From positions 1 to 64,000 of the forward strand of contig NZ_MVIH01000018.1 of assembly GCF_002086695.1 (NCBI RefSeq): DNA of 64,000 nt. Reading direction: 5' to 3'. Below the pieces are notes generated by a model. It did no database searches. It saw only the letters and a program-made list of their open reading frames with translations, and had not been told where the DNA came from. Below, piece by piece: positions 51,488 through 59,689 of the stretch. This DNA comes from Mycolicibacterium rhodesiae. Its GTDB lineage: Bacteria > Actinomycetota > Actinomycetes > Mycobacteriales > Mycobacteriaceae. Numbering within the stretch: position 1 is the first letter of the stretch; every line of letters starts with the position of its first letter. Made by a program: the position numbers and the translations under genes.

Positions 51488-52527
51488 GGTCCGCTGCTCC
51501 GCTGTCCGGCGTTCGCATCCTCGAGGTCGGCACCATGCTGGCCGGGCCGTACGCCACCATGCTGCTCGCCGACCTCGGTGCGCAGGTCATCAAGATCGAG
51601 CCGCCCGGCGGCGAGATCTCCCGTCAGGTCGGGGACAGCTATTTCGCCAGCCTGAACCGCAACAAGCGCTCCGTATGCCTGGACCTGGCCTCCGACGCCG
51701 GGCAGCAGCGACTGGGCGAGCTGGTCGCGGAATCCGATGCGCTGCTGGTCAATATGAAGCCTTCGGTGATCCGGCGGTTCGGACTCACCTATGAGGCGCT
51801 GCGCACGCGCAACGAGAAGATCGTGTGTGTCGCGCTGACCGGCTACGGCCTGGACGGCGGCGACGACCCGGCCTTCGACTACGTGATCCAGGCGGCCACC
51901 GGTGTGGCCGCGCTGACCGGCGACCCGGACGCGCCGCCGACGCTGCCGGGTTACTCGTCGGCCGACAATTCCACCGGATTGACCGCGGCGCTGGGACTTC
52001 TCGCGATGATCGTCTCGGGTGAGGGCGGCCAGGTCGATGTCTCGCTGCGCGACGTGATGTTCTCGCAGCTGAACTACCGAGCTGCGGCCTATCTCAACGA
52101 CGGTGTACATCCGCGCCGGCATCCGTTCGGTGCGCACTCGTTTTACGTTCCCGCGCAGCTGTTTCCGACCGCGGACGGGTATCTGGCACTGTTCGTCACC
52201 CATGACGGCTTCTGGAAGGCCTTCGCCGCCGAGGCCGGCATCGAGGGTTTCCCGACGATGGCCGAGCGATCGGCACGCCGGGACGAGGTGCTCGCGATCG
52301 TGACGGGCGCACTGGCCGCCGACACCGCGGCGGGCTGGGAAGCGCGCCTGCGGCCGCTCGGCATCCCCGCGGCAGCGGTGCGTTCACTTCCGGACGCGCT
52401 CGATGCGACGCCGGAAGTCGTTGTCACCGCCGGGGATTACCACCTGGTCGGCAGTCCGGTGCGGGTGCTCGGTTATGAGCCCGACTATCTGCCGCCTCCG
52501 GCGCTCGACGAATATCAGTCGTCGTAG
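51484..52527 (+). CDS. class III (CaiB/BaiF) CoA-transferase
   Basis: A 347-residue CoA-transferase that moves CoA between carboxylic acids. Seen: LSGVRILEVGTMLAGPYATMLLADLGAQVIKIEPP at the N-terminus, RNKRSVCLDL, and YSSADNSTGLTAALG, where the family carries its catalytic Asp. Coupled to the preceding gene by ATGA; its 3' end overlaps the ferredoxin gene on the other strand by 13 bases. Confidence 0.9.
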   Translation: MRSAAPLSGVRILEVGTMLAGPYATMLLADLGAQVIKIEPPGGEISRQVGDSYFASLNRNKRSVCLDLASDAGQQRLGELVAESDALLVNMKPSVIRRFGLTYEALRTRNEKIVCVALTGYGLDGGDDPAFDYVIQAATGVAALTGDPDAPPTLPGYSSADNSTGLTAALGLLAMIVSGEGGQVDVSLRDVMFSQLNYRAAAYLNDGVHPRRHPFGAHSFYVPAQLFPTADGYLALFVTHDGFWKAFAAEAGIEGFPTMAERSARRDEVLAIVTGALAADTAAGWEARLRPLGIPAAAVRSLPDALDATPEVVVTAGDYHLVGSPVRVLGYEPDYLPPPALDEYQSS

Positions 52528-52787
52528 GTCACGGTCACGTCGGACTCGGGCACGCCCTGGCAGGTCAGGATCAGGCCGTCGTCGATCTCGCTGTCGTCGA
52601 GCACCTCGTTGACCCGCATCTTGACCTGACCGTCGGTGAGCGTGGCGATGCACGTTCCGCAGTTGCCGGCTTCGCAGCTGTAGGGCGGGGTCAGTCCGGC
52701 TCGGCGGGCGCTCTCCAGCACCGTCTCGCCTTCGTTGACCGGCATGGTCACCGTCTTGCCGTCCAGCGTGATCGTCGCCGTGCTCAC
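52515..52787 (-). CDS. 2Fe-2S ferredoxin (plant type)
   Basis: A 90-residue ferredoxin with the ligand pattern CEAGNCGTC and a distant Cys in LTCQG. It would pass electrons to an oxygenase; the Rieske oxygenase at the right edge of the window is the natural partner. No ferredoxin reductase is seen in the window. Divergent from the acyl-CoA ligase gene, with the palindrome at 52828-52842 in between. Confidence 0.94.
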   Translation of the reverse strand: MSTATITLDGKTVTMPVNEGETVLESARRAGLTPPYSCEAGNCGTCIATLTDGQVKMRVNEVLDDSEIDDGLILTCQGVPESDVTVTYDD

Positions 52788-52827
52788 TTCTCTCCTCAGC
52801 GTTAGCGCAGTATCATTCTACCCAGAT

Positions 52828-52842
52828 GAGAATACAGTTCTC
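52828..52842. promoter_or_regulatory. GAGAA-N5-TTCTC operator, site 2
   Basis: GAGAATACAGTTCTC lies between the divergent ferredoxin (start 52787) and acyl-CoA ligase (start 52900) genes, 40 and 57 bases away. A half-site GTTCTC follows at 52858-52863. Confidence 0.78.
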
Positions 52843-52899
52843 TACTGACGATAGTATGTTCTCGTTTGTTGACCTGTCGATGGGATTGTCACTGACCAT

Positions 52900-54312
52900 G
52901 TGCGAGCGGACCGCGCCGTGAGCGACGTGCGAGTGCTTGCCTTCGAGGACCGCATCTACACACGATCTCAGGTCGATGCGCTGTCCGCGGGATTGGCGGG
53001 CACCCTCGCGAGCCGTGGCGTGCGGGGCGGCCAGCGCGTCGCGCTGATGTCGTCCAATCGGCCCGAATTCATTTTCGCCGTACAGGCAATCTGGCGCCTC
53101 GGTGCGTCCGCGGTGTTGATCAGCCCCGCCTGGAAAGCAGCCGACATCGGCCATGCGCTCGAGGTGTCCGGCGCCGACCATGCGGTCGGTGACAGCCCGC
53201 TGCTGGCCGACCTGATGCCGATGCTCAGCCTTGACGAACCGATCAGTCCGGCGGAGCCAACCCCGGTGGAGTACGCGGCTGACTCCGATGCTGTGCTGGT
53301 GTTCAGCTCGGGGACCACGGGTATGCCCAAAGCGGTTCGGCACACCCATGGTTCGCTGGCCGCGAGCATTCGGCACTGGCGTCAGGCCCTTGGTCTCACG
53401 GCAGTCGACCGCATGCAGATCGTCACACCGCCGTCGCACATCCTCGGCCTGCTGAATATCGCCACCGTGCTCGATGCCGGCGCGTGGATGCGCCTACATC
53501 GCCGGTTCGATATCGACACCATGCTGCAGTGCATCCAGGATGACCGCATCACCGTCGAAATGGCCGTCGCACCAATCGCGTTGGCGATCGCATCACACCC
53601 GAAGCTCGACACGTTCGACCTGACATCGCTGCGCTACATCATGTGGTGCGCCACCCCGGTAACCACCAGTGTGGCCGAGGCCGTGACCGAACGGACCGGT
53701 GTGGGCTGGATCTCGGCGTACGGCACCAGCGAGGTACCGGTGATCGCGTGCTGCCCGCGCGACGCGGCTCGCCTCGACACGGTCGGGCGTCCGATCCCGG
53801 CGGTGCGCATCGTGTCGACGGAGACCGGTGAACCGGTCGAGGCAGGCACGATCGGTGAGATCCAGGTGCGCTCGGATTCGGCGATGGCCGGCTACCTGCC
53901 CGCCGAGGCCACCGACGAGGCGTTCGACGACGGCTGGTACCGCACCGGGGACCTCGGTTACCTGGACGACGGCTGGCTGCGAATCACCGACCGGCTCAAG
54001 GAGATGGTCAAGGTGCGCGGCTTCCAAGTCGCCCCCGCCGAAGTCGAGTCGGTACTGCACGGCCATCACGCCGTGGCTGACTGCGCGGTATTCGGCGTGC
54101 CCGACGAGGCGGACGGTGAGGCCGTGATCGCCGCGGTCGCCGTCGCCGAGCCGGTCAGCGCCGAGGACCTGGACGCGCTCGTCGCCGAGAAGCTGGCGTC
54201 CTACAAACGTCCCCGCGACATCGTTTTCGTGTCCGAAATCCCGCGCCTGCCATCGGGCAAGGCGTTGCGGCGAATTCTCAAGGAGCAGTATGGATGCACG
54301 CCTGACCAGTGA
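52900..54312 (+). CDS. acyl-CoA synthetase (AMP-binding)
   Basis: A 470-residue adenylate-forming CoA ligase. Seen: the phosphate loop FSSGTTGMPKAV, AYGTSEVP, GWYRTGDLGYLDDGWLRITDRLKEM and the C-terminal PSGKALRR with the catalytic Lys. It is shorter than many family members (about 500-550), mainly in the N-terminal region. GTG at 52900 or at 52918 (MSDVRV) could be the start. It should activate the carboxylic acid that feeds this pathway. First gene of a four-gene operon ending at 57039. Confidence 0.92.
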   Translation: MRADRAVSDVRVLAFEDRIYTRSQVDALSAGLAGTLASRGVRGGQRVALMSSNRPEFIFAVQAIWRLGASAVLISPAWKAADIGHALEVSGADHAVGDSPLLADLMPMLSLDEPISPAEPTPVEYAADSDAVLVFSSGTTGMPKAVRHTHGSLAASIRHWRQALGLTAVDRMQIVTPPSHILGLLNIATVLDAGAWMRLHRRFDIDTMLQCIQDDRITVEMAVAPIALAIASHPKLDTFDLTSLRYIMWCATPVTTSVAEAVTERTGVGWISAYGTSEVPVIACCPRDAARLDTVGRPIPAVRIVSTETGEPVEAGTIGEIQVRSDSAMAGYLPAEATDEAFDDGWYRTGDLGYLDDGWLRITDRLKEMVKVRGFQVAPAEVESVLHGHHAVADCAVFGVPDEADGEAVIAAVAVAEPVSAEDLDALVAEKLASYKRPRDIVFVSEIPRLPSGKALRRILKEQYGCTPDQ

Positions 54313-55195
54313 GCAGCAGCAGCTGCGCGACGCCGCCGCCCGCCTTGCCGACGACTTCGGTCCGGACTCCGTCGCGGACCTGGACGACCAGTCGCGCCGA
54401 GCGCGGCTGGCCAAGACCGTCGATGCGACCGGTTGGCGGTCGCTGCGCTCCGACGGCGCCAGCGGGGTCGAAGTGGCGTTGGTCGCAGAGGAATTCGCCC
54501 GCGGCCTGGTCGACGTGCCGTTCCTCGGACCGGTGCTTGCCGATGATCTGTACCGCATCCTGGCGATCGACCCGGTGCCGGCGACCATCGCGGTCGGTGA
54601 CACCGTCATCGACGCCGACGGGTCCTCTGCTGCGCTACGACTCGCCGGAACGACCGTCGAGTCGGTCGGTGTCGGCGCGTCCCGCGACGCCGCCGATCTG
54701 ACCCGCGCCACCGCCACCGTCGCCGGTGTATCGGACACCGTGGGGGAGTTGACCGCCGAGCAGGCGCAGCGCTGGTACGCCCTCGCGCTGGCGGTGACAA
54801 CGGCCGACCTGGTCGGCGCGGCACGCGGCACCCACACGCTGGCAACCGAATACGCCAAGGTGCGCGAGCAGTACGGCTCGGCCATCGGTTCGTACCAGGC
54901 CGTCGCCCACATGCTGGCCGAGGGGCTGGCCCTCATCGAGGGGTCGGTGAGCGTGCTGCGCCACGCCGCCTGGGCTGTCGACGAGCTACCCATCGAGGAA
55001 GCTGTGGAAGCCGGCCGGGTCGCCAAGATCTACTGCGCACGAGCCGCACTCGCGGTGTGCGAGATGTCGATCCAGGTGCACGGCGGCATCGGCAATACCT
55101 GGGAGTGCCTGGCCCATGTCTATCTGCGCCGGGTGCTGGCCGCCACCGAGGCCTGGCCAGTCAAGTTGGAGGAGTTGACCATTGGACTTTCGTGA
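54290..55195 (+). CDS. acyl-CoA dehydrogenase-like subunit, short form (pair 1)
   Basis: A 301-residue acyl-CoA dehydrogenase relative with a reduced middle domain. The C-terminal helical domain is intact in pattern: YAKVREQYGSAIGSYQAVAHML (FAD-binding R-x-Q-Y-G) and QVHGGIGNTWECLAHVYLRR. Paired with the longer gene behind it, it resembles the alpha2-beta2 acyl-CoA dehydrogenases of mycobacterial steroid breakdown. Overlaps the ligase gene by 23 bases and the next gene by 14. Confidence 0.87.
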   Translation: MDARLTSEQQQLRDAAARLADDFGPDSVADLDDQSRRARLAKTVDATGWRSLRSDGASGVEVALVAEEFARGLVDVPFLGPVLADDLYRILAIDPVPATIAVGDTVIDADGSSAALRLAGTTVESVGVGASRDAADLTRATATVAGVSDTVGELTAEQAQRWYALALAVTTADLVGAARGTHTLATEYAKVREQYGSAIGSYQAVAHMLAEGLALIEGSVSVLRHAAWAVDELPIEEAVEAGRVAKIYCARAALAVCEMSIQVHGGIGNTWECLAHVYLRRVLAATEAWPVKLEELTIGLS

Positions 55196-56270
55196 TTCGC
55201 CGGACGAGGCCGCGTTCCGGGAGCGGCTGCGTGGCTGGCTGACAGAACAGAAGGGCAAGTTCCCGACGTCGGGAGATGCCTACTGGGCCAAAGCGGGCGA
55301 GTGGCACCAGGCGCTGTACGCCGCCGGGTTCTTCGGCACGTCCTGGCCGAAAGAGTACGGCGGCCAGGGCTTGCCACCCGTGTTCGACGTCATCGTCGAC
55401 GAGGAGATCGCCAAGGCCGGAGCGCCCGCGCGTCCGAGCCTGGGCTATCTGGTGGTCGGCCTGAGCCATCACGGCAGCGAGGAACTGCGGCAGCGCTTCC
55501 TGCCCGGGATGATCGACGGGACCGAGCGCTGGTGCCAAGGCTTTTCGGAGCCCGGGGCCGGATCGGACCTGGCCTCGCTGACCACGACCGCGACCCGCGA
55601 CGGTGACGAGTACATCATCAACGGTCACAAGATCTGGACCAGTTACTCCGACTGCGCCGACTGGTGCCTGGTCCTGGCCCGGACTGACAAAGAGGTACCC
55701 AAACACAAGGGCATCTCGGCGTTCATCGTCACGATGCACCAGCCGGGGATCGTCCAGCGGCCGCTGAAGATGATCAGCGGCGTCACCAAGGAATTCGGCC
55801 AGGTCGAACTCGACGGCGCGCGGGTGCCGGCCGCGAACATGGTCGGCGCACCTGGCGACGGGTGGAAGCTTGCGATGACGGTGGTCAGCCACGAGCGTGA
55901 GCCGTCGACATTGGGCTTCTCGGCACGGTACGGAAAGTTGGTGCGCCAGATGGCTTCCCGCGTCGAGGGGCCTGCGCCCGACGAGCTGTCGTGGGCGTGG
56001 GTGCAGACCGAGATGTTGCGCCTGCACGTGCGTCGGCGTCTGTCCGAGCAACTCGACGGCATCAAGCACGGCCCAGACGGGTCACTGGACAAACTATTGA
56101 TGACCTGGACCGAGCAGTCGGTCGGGCATGCCGCGCTGGCCACCGTCGGCACCGACGACGAAGAGTTGTTCGGTGCCTACCTCTACAGCCGTGCCCAGAG
56201 CGTCATGGGCGGGACGTCGCAGATTCAGAAGAACATCATCGCCGGACGAATCCTTGGACTGGGAGTGTAA
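55182..56270 (+). CDS. acyl-CoA dehydrogenase, long form (pair 1)
   Basis: A 362-residue acyl-CoA dehydrogenase. Seen: QGFSEPGAGSDLASLTTTA of the FAD/acyl-CoA-binding middle domain, INGHKIWTSY, VVSHERE with the Glu at the helix-G place used as base in isovaleryl-type enzymes, and MGGTSQIQKNIIAGRIL near the end, where MCAD-type enzymes have YEGT. The TTG start at 55182 has GGAGGAG 8 bases upstream. Forms a complex with the short partner in all likelihood and puts a double bond alpha-beta to the CoA ester. Confidence 0.92.
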   Translation: MDFRDSPDEAAFRERLRGWLTEQKGKFPTSGDAYWAKAGEWHQALYAAGFFGTSWPKEYGGQGLPPVFDVIVDEEIAKAGAPARPSLGYLVVGLSHHGSEELRQRFLPGMIDGTERWCQGFSEPGAGSDLASLTTTATRDGDEYIINGHKIWTSYSDCADWCLVLARTDKEVPKHKGISAFIVTMHQPGIVQRPLKMISGVTKEFGQVELDGARVPAANMVGAPGDGWKLAMTVVSHEREPSTLGFSARYGKLVRQMASRVEGPAPDELSWAWVQTEMLRLHVRRRLSEQLDGIKHGPDGSLDKLLMTWTEQSVGHAALATVGTDDEELFGAYLYSRAQSVMGGTSQIQKNIIAGRILGLGV

Positions 56271-56274
56271 CGAC

Positions 56275-57039
56275 ATGTACGACATGCCTGACGAAATCGA
56301 CGTCACCGCCGACGGCCCGCTGCGCATCATCACGCTCAATCGGCCCGACGAGCTGAACGCCGTCAACGACAATCTCCATGTCGGACTGGCCAAGATCTGG
56401 GCGGCGCTGGGCGAGGATGCCTCCGCGCGGGCGGCGGTGATCACCGGTGCGGGCCGCGCGTTTTCGGCGGGCGGCGACTTCACCTACCTGGACGAGCTGC
56501 GCAACGACGAAGCGTTGCGGCAGAAGACGATCAAGCACGGTCGCGATCTGGTGATCGGCATGGTGCGTTGCCGCATCCCGGTGATCGCGGCCGTCAACGG
56601 CCCGGCGGTCGGGCTGGGCTGCAGCCTGGCCGCACTGTCCGACGTCGTCTACATGGCCGAGAGCGCGTTCTTCGCCGACCCGCACGTGTCCATCGGGCTG
56701 GTCGCCGCCGACGGCGGTCCGTTGGTATGGGGATCGCAAATCAGCCTGTTGCAGGCCAAGGAGTTCGCCCTGACCGGGGTGCGGATCAAGGCGCGGCGCG
56801 CGGTCGAACTCGGCCTGGCGAATCATGTTGTCGCCGATCCGGTCTCCGAGGCGATCGCCTGCGCAAAAAAGATGATCGAGCTCCCGCAGCAGGCGGTCGA
56901 GGCCACCAAGCGGCTGATGAACATCCAGCTGGAGAAGTCGGTGATGGCCTCGCTGGACTACGCCAACCTCGCCGAGTACGTGTCGTTCGGCACCGCCGAT
57001 TTCAACAGGATCGTCGACGGATTGGTCGCCAAGAAGTAG
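56275..57039 (+). CDS. enoyl-CoA hydratase/isomerase family protein
   Basis: A 254-residue crotonase. Seen: ITLNRPDELNAVND, GAGRAFSAGGDFTYLD of the first oxyanion-hole half, AVNGPAVGLGCSLAALSDVV of the second, and FADPHVSIGLVAADGG. The usual Glu pair of hydratases is partly replaced (VSIGLVAADG), so isomerase or hydrolase activity is also possible. ATG at 56275 follows the dehydrogenase stop by four bases. Last gene of the ligase operon. Confidence 0.9.
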   Translation: MYDMPDEIDVTADGPLRIITLNRPDELNAVNDNLHVGLAKIWAALGEDASARAAVITGAGRAFSAGGDFTYLDELRNDEALRQKTIKHGRDLVIGMVRCRIPVIAAVNGPAVGLGCSLAALSDVVYMAESAFFADPHVSIGLVAADGGPLVWGSQISLLQAKEFALTGVRIKARRAVELGLANHVVADPVSEAIACAKKMIELPQQAVEATKRLMNIQLEKSVMASLDYANLAEYVSFGTADFNRIVDGLVAKK

Positions 57040-57043
57040 CCAC

Positions 57044-57105
57044 CGCGAGCAGACACAAACTCGGGCTGATCTCCTACAAATCGCCCGAGTTTGTGTCTGC
57101 TCGCG
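57044..57105. terminator. long bidirectional terminator
   Basis: Two perfectly complementary 23-base arms (57044-57066 and 57083-57105) with a 16-base loop, between convergent genes. The arm opens CGCGAGCAGACACAAAC, a sequence type that recurs as a hairpin between convergent genes in many mycobacteria. Confidence 0.92.
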
Positions 57106-57117
57106 AAGAAAGGTGAC

Positions 57118-57882
57118 CTACTTCGGCGGGAAGCGCAGCGCACCGTCCAGGCGGATGGTCTCACCGTTGAGGTAGTCGTTCTCGGCGATCGACAGCGCCA
57201 GCTGGCCGTATTCGACCGAGCGGCCCATCCGCTTGGGGAATGGCACCTGCGGGGCCCAGTACGCCTCCAGCTGGTCGGCGGCCTTGCCGTAGGCGGGGGT
57301 GTTGATGGTGCCCGGCGCGATCGCCATCACGCGGATACCCAGCGGTGAAAGATCGCGCGCGGCAACCAGAGTCATTGCCACGACACCGCCCTTGGCGGCC
57401 GAATAGGGCAGCTGACCGATCTGGCCTTCGTACGCGGCGATCGACGCGGTGTTGATGATCACCCCGCGCGCGCCGTTCTCGTCGGGCTCCTGGCGCGCCA
57501 TCGCGGCCGCGACATGGCGCATCACATTGAAGACCGCGGTCAGGTAGAAGGTGATGGTCTTGGTGAACGCCTCCATCTCCATCGGAGCACCGTCCTTGCC
57601 GACCAGCCTGCCGCCGCCGGCCGGGCCGCCGTGGGTGTCCACCGAGATGCGCAGCGGCCCCAGCTCTTCGGCGGCGGCGATGGCGGCGAGCACGTCGTCG
57701 TCGTTGGTGACGTCGGTGCGGACGTAGGGGATGGCGAGTTCGGCGGCGAGTTCCTTGCCCTTGTCGTCGGCCAGGTCGGCGATAACAACCTTGACGCCGG
57801 CTGCGTGCAGTTTGCGCACGGTCGCCTCACCGAGGCCGCCTGCGCCCCCGAAGACGACGGCTGAACTTCCACTGATCTGCAT
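57118..57882 (-). CDS. short-chain dehydrogenase, 3-hydroxyacyl-CoA dehydrogenase type
   Basis: A 254-residue SDR resembling type II 3-hydroxyacyl-CoA dehydrogenase (HSD10). Seen: VVFGGAGGLGEATVRKL cofactor loop, Asp in IADLADD, NTASIAAYEGQIGQLPYSAAKGG with the catalytic Ser and YxxxK, and PGTINTPAYGK. ATG at 57882 has AAGAAGGG 8 bases upstream. It would oxidise the 3-hydroxyacyl-CoA made by the hydratase. Controlled with meaB from the divergent palindrome at 57920. Confidence 0.91.
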   Translation of the reverse strand: MQISGSSAVVFGGAGGLGEATVRKLHAAGVKVVIADLADDKGKELAAELAIPYVRTDVTNDDDVLAAIAAAEELGPLRISVDTHGGPAGGGRLVGKDGAPMEMEAFTKTITFYLTAVFNVMRHVAAAMARQEPDENGARGVIINTASIAAYEGQIGQLPYSAAKGGVVAMTLVAARDLSPLGIRVMAIAPGTINTPAYGKAADQLEAYWAPQVPFPKRMGRSVEYGQLALSIAENDYLNGETIRLDGALRFPPK

Positions 57883-57919
57883 AACGTTACCCTTCTTGCA
57901 ACTGACACTCTCTACTTGA

Positions 57920-57934
57920 GAGAATAGTATTCTC
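57920..57934. promoter_or_regulatory. GAGAA-N5-TTCTC operator, site 3
   Basis: GAGAATAGTATTCTC is a perfect 7-1-7 palindrome between the divergent SDR (start 57882) and meaB (start 57974 or 57983) genes. Best copy of the five. Confidence 0.82.
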
Positions 57935-57982
57935 ATACCGGCCGGAAATGGTCAATCACGTAGGGACGTAGCGTTGCCCGTT

Positions 57983-58867
57983 ATGGATGTCGCCGAGCTG
58001 ATCAGCGCGGCCCGTGGCGGGAACATGCGCGCGGTCGGGCGGCTGCTGAGCCTGGTTGAGAGCGACCGCCGCGATGAGGTGCTCACCGCAATCGGCCGGT
58101 CCGTGGTTCCGGTGGTGGGCGTGACGGGCCCGCCGGGTGCGGGTAAGTCGACCACGATCGCCGTTCTTGTCGCGGCGTATCGCGAACGCGGACAACGGGT
58201 TGCGGTGCTGGCCGTGGATCCGTCGTCGCCCTACAGCGGGGGCGCCCTGCTGGGGGATCGGATCAGGATGGCGCAGCACATCAACGACCCCGATGTGCTG
58301 ATCCGGTCGGTGGCCACCCGCGGCCACCTCGGCGGTCTGGCGGCGGCGGTGCCCGCCGCGATCCGATTGCTCGGTGCGCTCGGCTTCGACGTCGTCCTGC
58401 TGGAGAGCGTCGGGGTCGGGCAATCCGAGATCGAGATCGCCGCGGTCGCCGATCCGACGATCGTGATCCTCAATCCGGGTGCCGGCGACGCGGTCCAGGC
58501 TGCCAAGGCGGGCTTGCTCGAGGTCGCCGACCTGGTGGTGGTGAACAAGGCCGACCGGGACGGTGCTGCCCAGACGGTGCGCGATCTGAAATTCGAGACG
58601 CACGTGCCGGTGCTGACCCTGATCGCCGCCCGGGCCGAGGGAGTGGCCGAGCTCATCGAGGCGATCGAGGCCCACCGGCGGGCCGACACCGCGCAGCGCC
58701 GTGCCGCACGCGCCCGCGCGCAGGTGTTGTCACTGGCGCAGAGTCGACTGCATCGCCATCCGGATCTCGATGCGCTCGCACAGGCCGTCGCCGACGGGAG
58801 TCGTGATCCGTACAGTGCGGCGGAAGCCTTGATCGCGCAACCGGTTTCGCCTGCGGTCGAACCGTGA
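57983..58867 (+). CDS. meaB: MeaB-type GTPase, acyl-CoA mutase chaperone
   Basis: A 294-residue G3E GTPase. Seen: Walker A GVTGPPGAGKSTTI, VLAVDPSSPYSGGALLGDRIRM, SVATRGHLGGL, DVVLLESVGVGQSEIEIA and the base-recognition VNKADRDGA. MeaB guards B12-dependent acyl-CoA mutases, loading the cofactor and clearing damaged forms; the mutase at 48552-50527 is its clear client. ATG at 57983 is used; a TTG at 57974 is in frame three codons earlier. Confidence 0.94.
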   Translation: MDVAELISAARGGNMRAVGRLLSLVESDRRDEVLTAIGRSVVPVVGVTGPPGAGKSTTIAVLVAAYRERGQRVAVLAVDPSSPYSGGALLGDRIRMAQHINDPDVLIRSVATRGHLGGLAAAVPAAIRLLGALGFDVVLLESVGVGQSEIEIAAVADPTIVILNPGAGDAVQAAKAGLLEVADLVVVNKADRDGAAQTVRDLKFETHVPVLTLIAARAEGVAELIEAIEAHRRADTAQRRAARARAQVLSLAQSRLHRHPDLDALAQAVADGSRDPYSAAEALIAQPVSPAVEP

Positions 58868-58873
58868 TGCGGC

Positions 58874-59530
58874 TTACTTGCGGGCGAATCCCTGCGAGCA
58901 GAAGGTCCACACTTCGTCACCGCTGATCGGCGTGTGGATGTTCTGTTCGTCCTCGACCCCGCTGGACTGAGCGATGAACATGATGGTCTGCATCGTCATC
59001 GCGGCCAACCGGCGAGGGTTGGCGTCTTCCCTCAGCTCACCGGCGGCCGACGCCTCGTCCATCAACTCGGCGAACAATGCCACCAGCGGTGCGTGAGCGA
59101 CCTTGACCTCATTGGGATGTGAGATCAGCAGCTGGGGGGCGAAGTCGGTGAACAATGGCCGGCGCGCGGTCGGATCCGGCCGGGACAGTTCGAACAGCAG
59201 AGTGACGGCCACCTTGAGCCGGTCCAGCGGATCGGTCTGTGCTGACGTCGCGGCCCGGATCTGATCGGCGGCCCGGCTCAGTGCATCCTCGAACAGGGCG
59301 AGCAGCAACTCGTGCTTACCGTCGAACTGCAGGTAGAAGCTCCGTAGCGACTGCCGGGACCGGTCGACGACTTCCTGCACGGTGAAGTCGGTGCTGCCCT
59401 TTTCGGTGATGATGGCCTGCGCGGCATCGAGGAATCGCTGCACGCGCTGCCCGGCGCGCACCTTGGCGGTCCGGATAGACCGCTCAACGGCGCGCTGCTT
59501 CCAGGCGGGCTCTTCGCTCGGGCTGTTCAC
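58874..59530 (-). CDS. TetR-family transcriptional regulator
   Basis: A 218-residue regulator with an N-terminal helix-turn-helix (about residues 30-75; FLDAAQAIITEKGSTDFTVQEVV and SFYLQFDGKHELLLALF) and a helical ligand domain. GTG start at 59530. Two palindromes of the same type as at three other promoters of this locus lie 50-85 bases upstream, so it very likely represses itself and the pathway genes; the ligand is probably a CoA ester of the pathway. Its end faces meaB six bases away. Confidence 0.92.
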   Translation of the reverse strand: MNSPSEEPAWKQRAVERSIRTAKVRAGQRVQRFLDAAQAIITEKGSTDFTVQEVVDRSRQSLRSFYLQFDGKHELLLALFEDALSRAADQIRAATSAQTDPLDRLKVAVTLLFELSRPDPTARRPLFTDFAPQLLISHPNEVKVAHAPLVALFAELMDEASAAGELREDANPRRLAAMTMQTIMFIAQSSGVEDEQNIHTPISGDEVWTFCSQGFARK

Positions 59531-59579
59531 TGCCGGGCTCGAGACGAGCGGATGCGGTTTCCGATGTTGCTCACGGTAA

Positions 59580-59594
59580 GAGAGTACTACTCTC
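59580..59594. promoter_or_regulatory. GAGAA-N5-TTCTC operator, site 4
   Basis: GAGAGTACTACTCTC, a perfect 7-1-7 palindrome 50 bases upstream of the tetR start. It differs from the consensus only in the fifth base of each arm, changed on both sides. Confidence 0.7.
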
Positions 59595-59600
59595 AGCGAC

Positions 59601-59615
59601 GAGAATTATGTTCTC
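59601..59615. promoter_or_regulatory. GAGAA-N5-TTCTC operator, site 5
   Basis: GAGAATTATGTTCTC, 21 bases (two helical turns) beyond site 4 and 71 bases upstream of tetR. The two-turn spacing would place two dimers on one face of the DNA. Confidence 0.76.
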
Positions 59616-59689
59616 AATTCAATACCGACCAAAATTTTTGTTCCGGCCAGTCTAACGGGTGACCAGCGCATTCTCCGCCATGGCGTACG

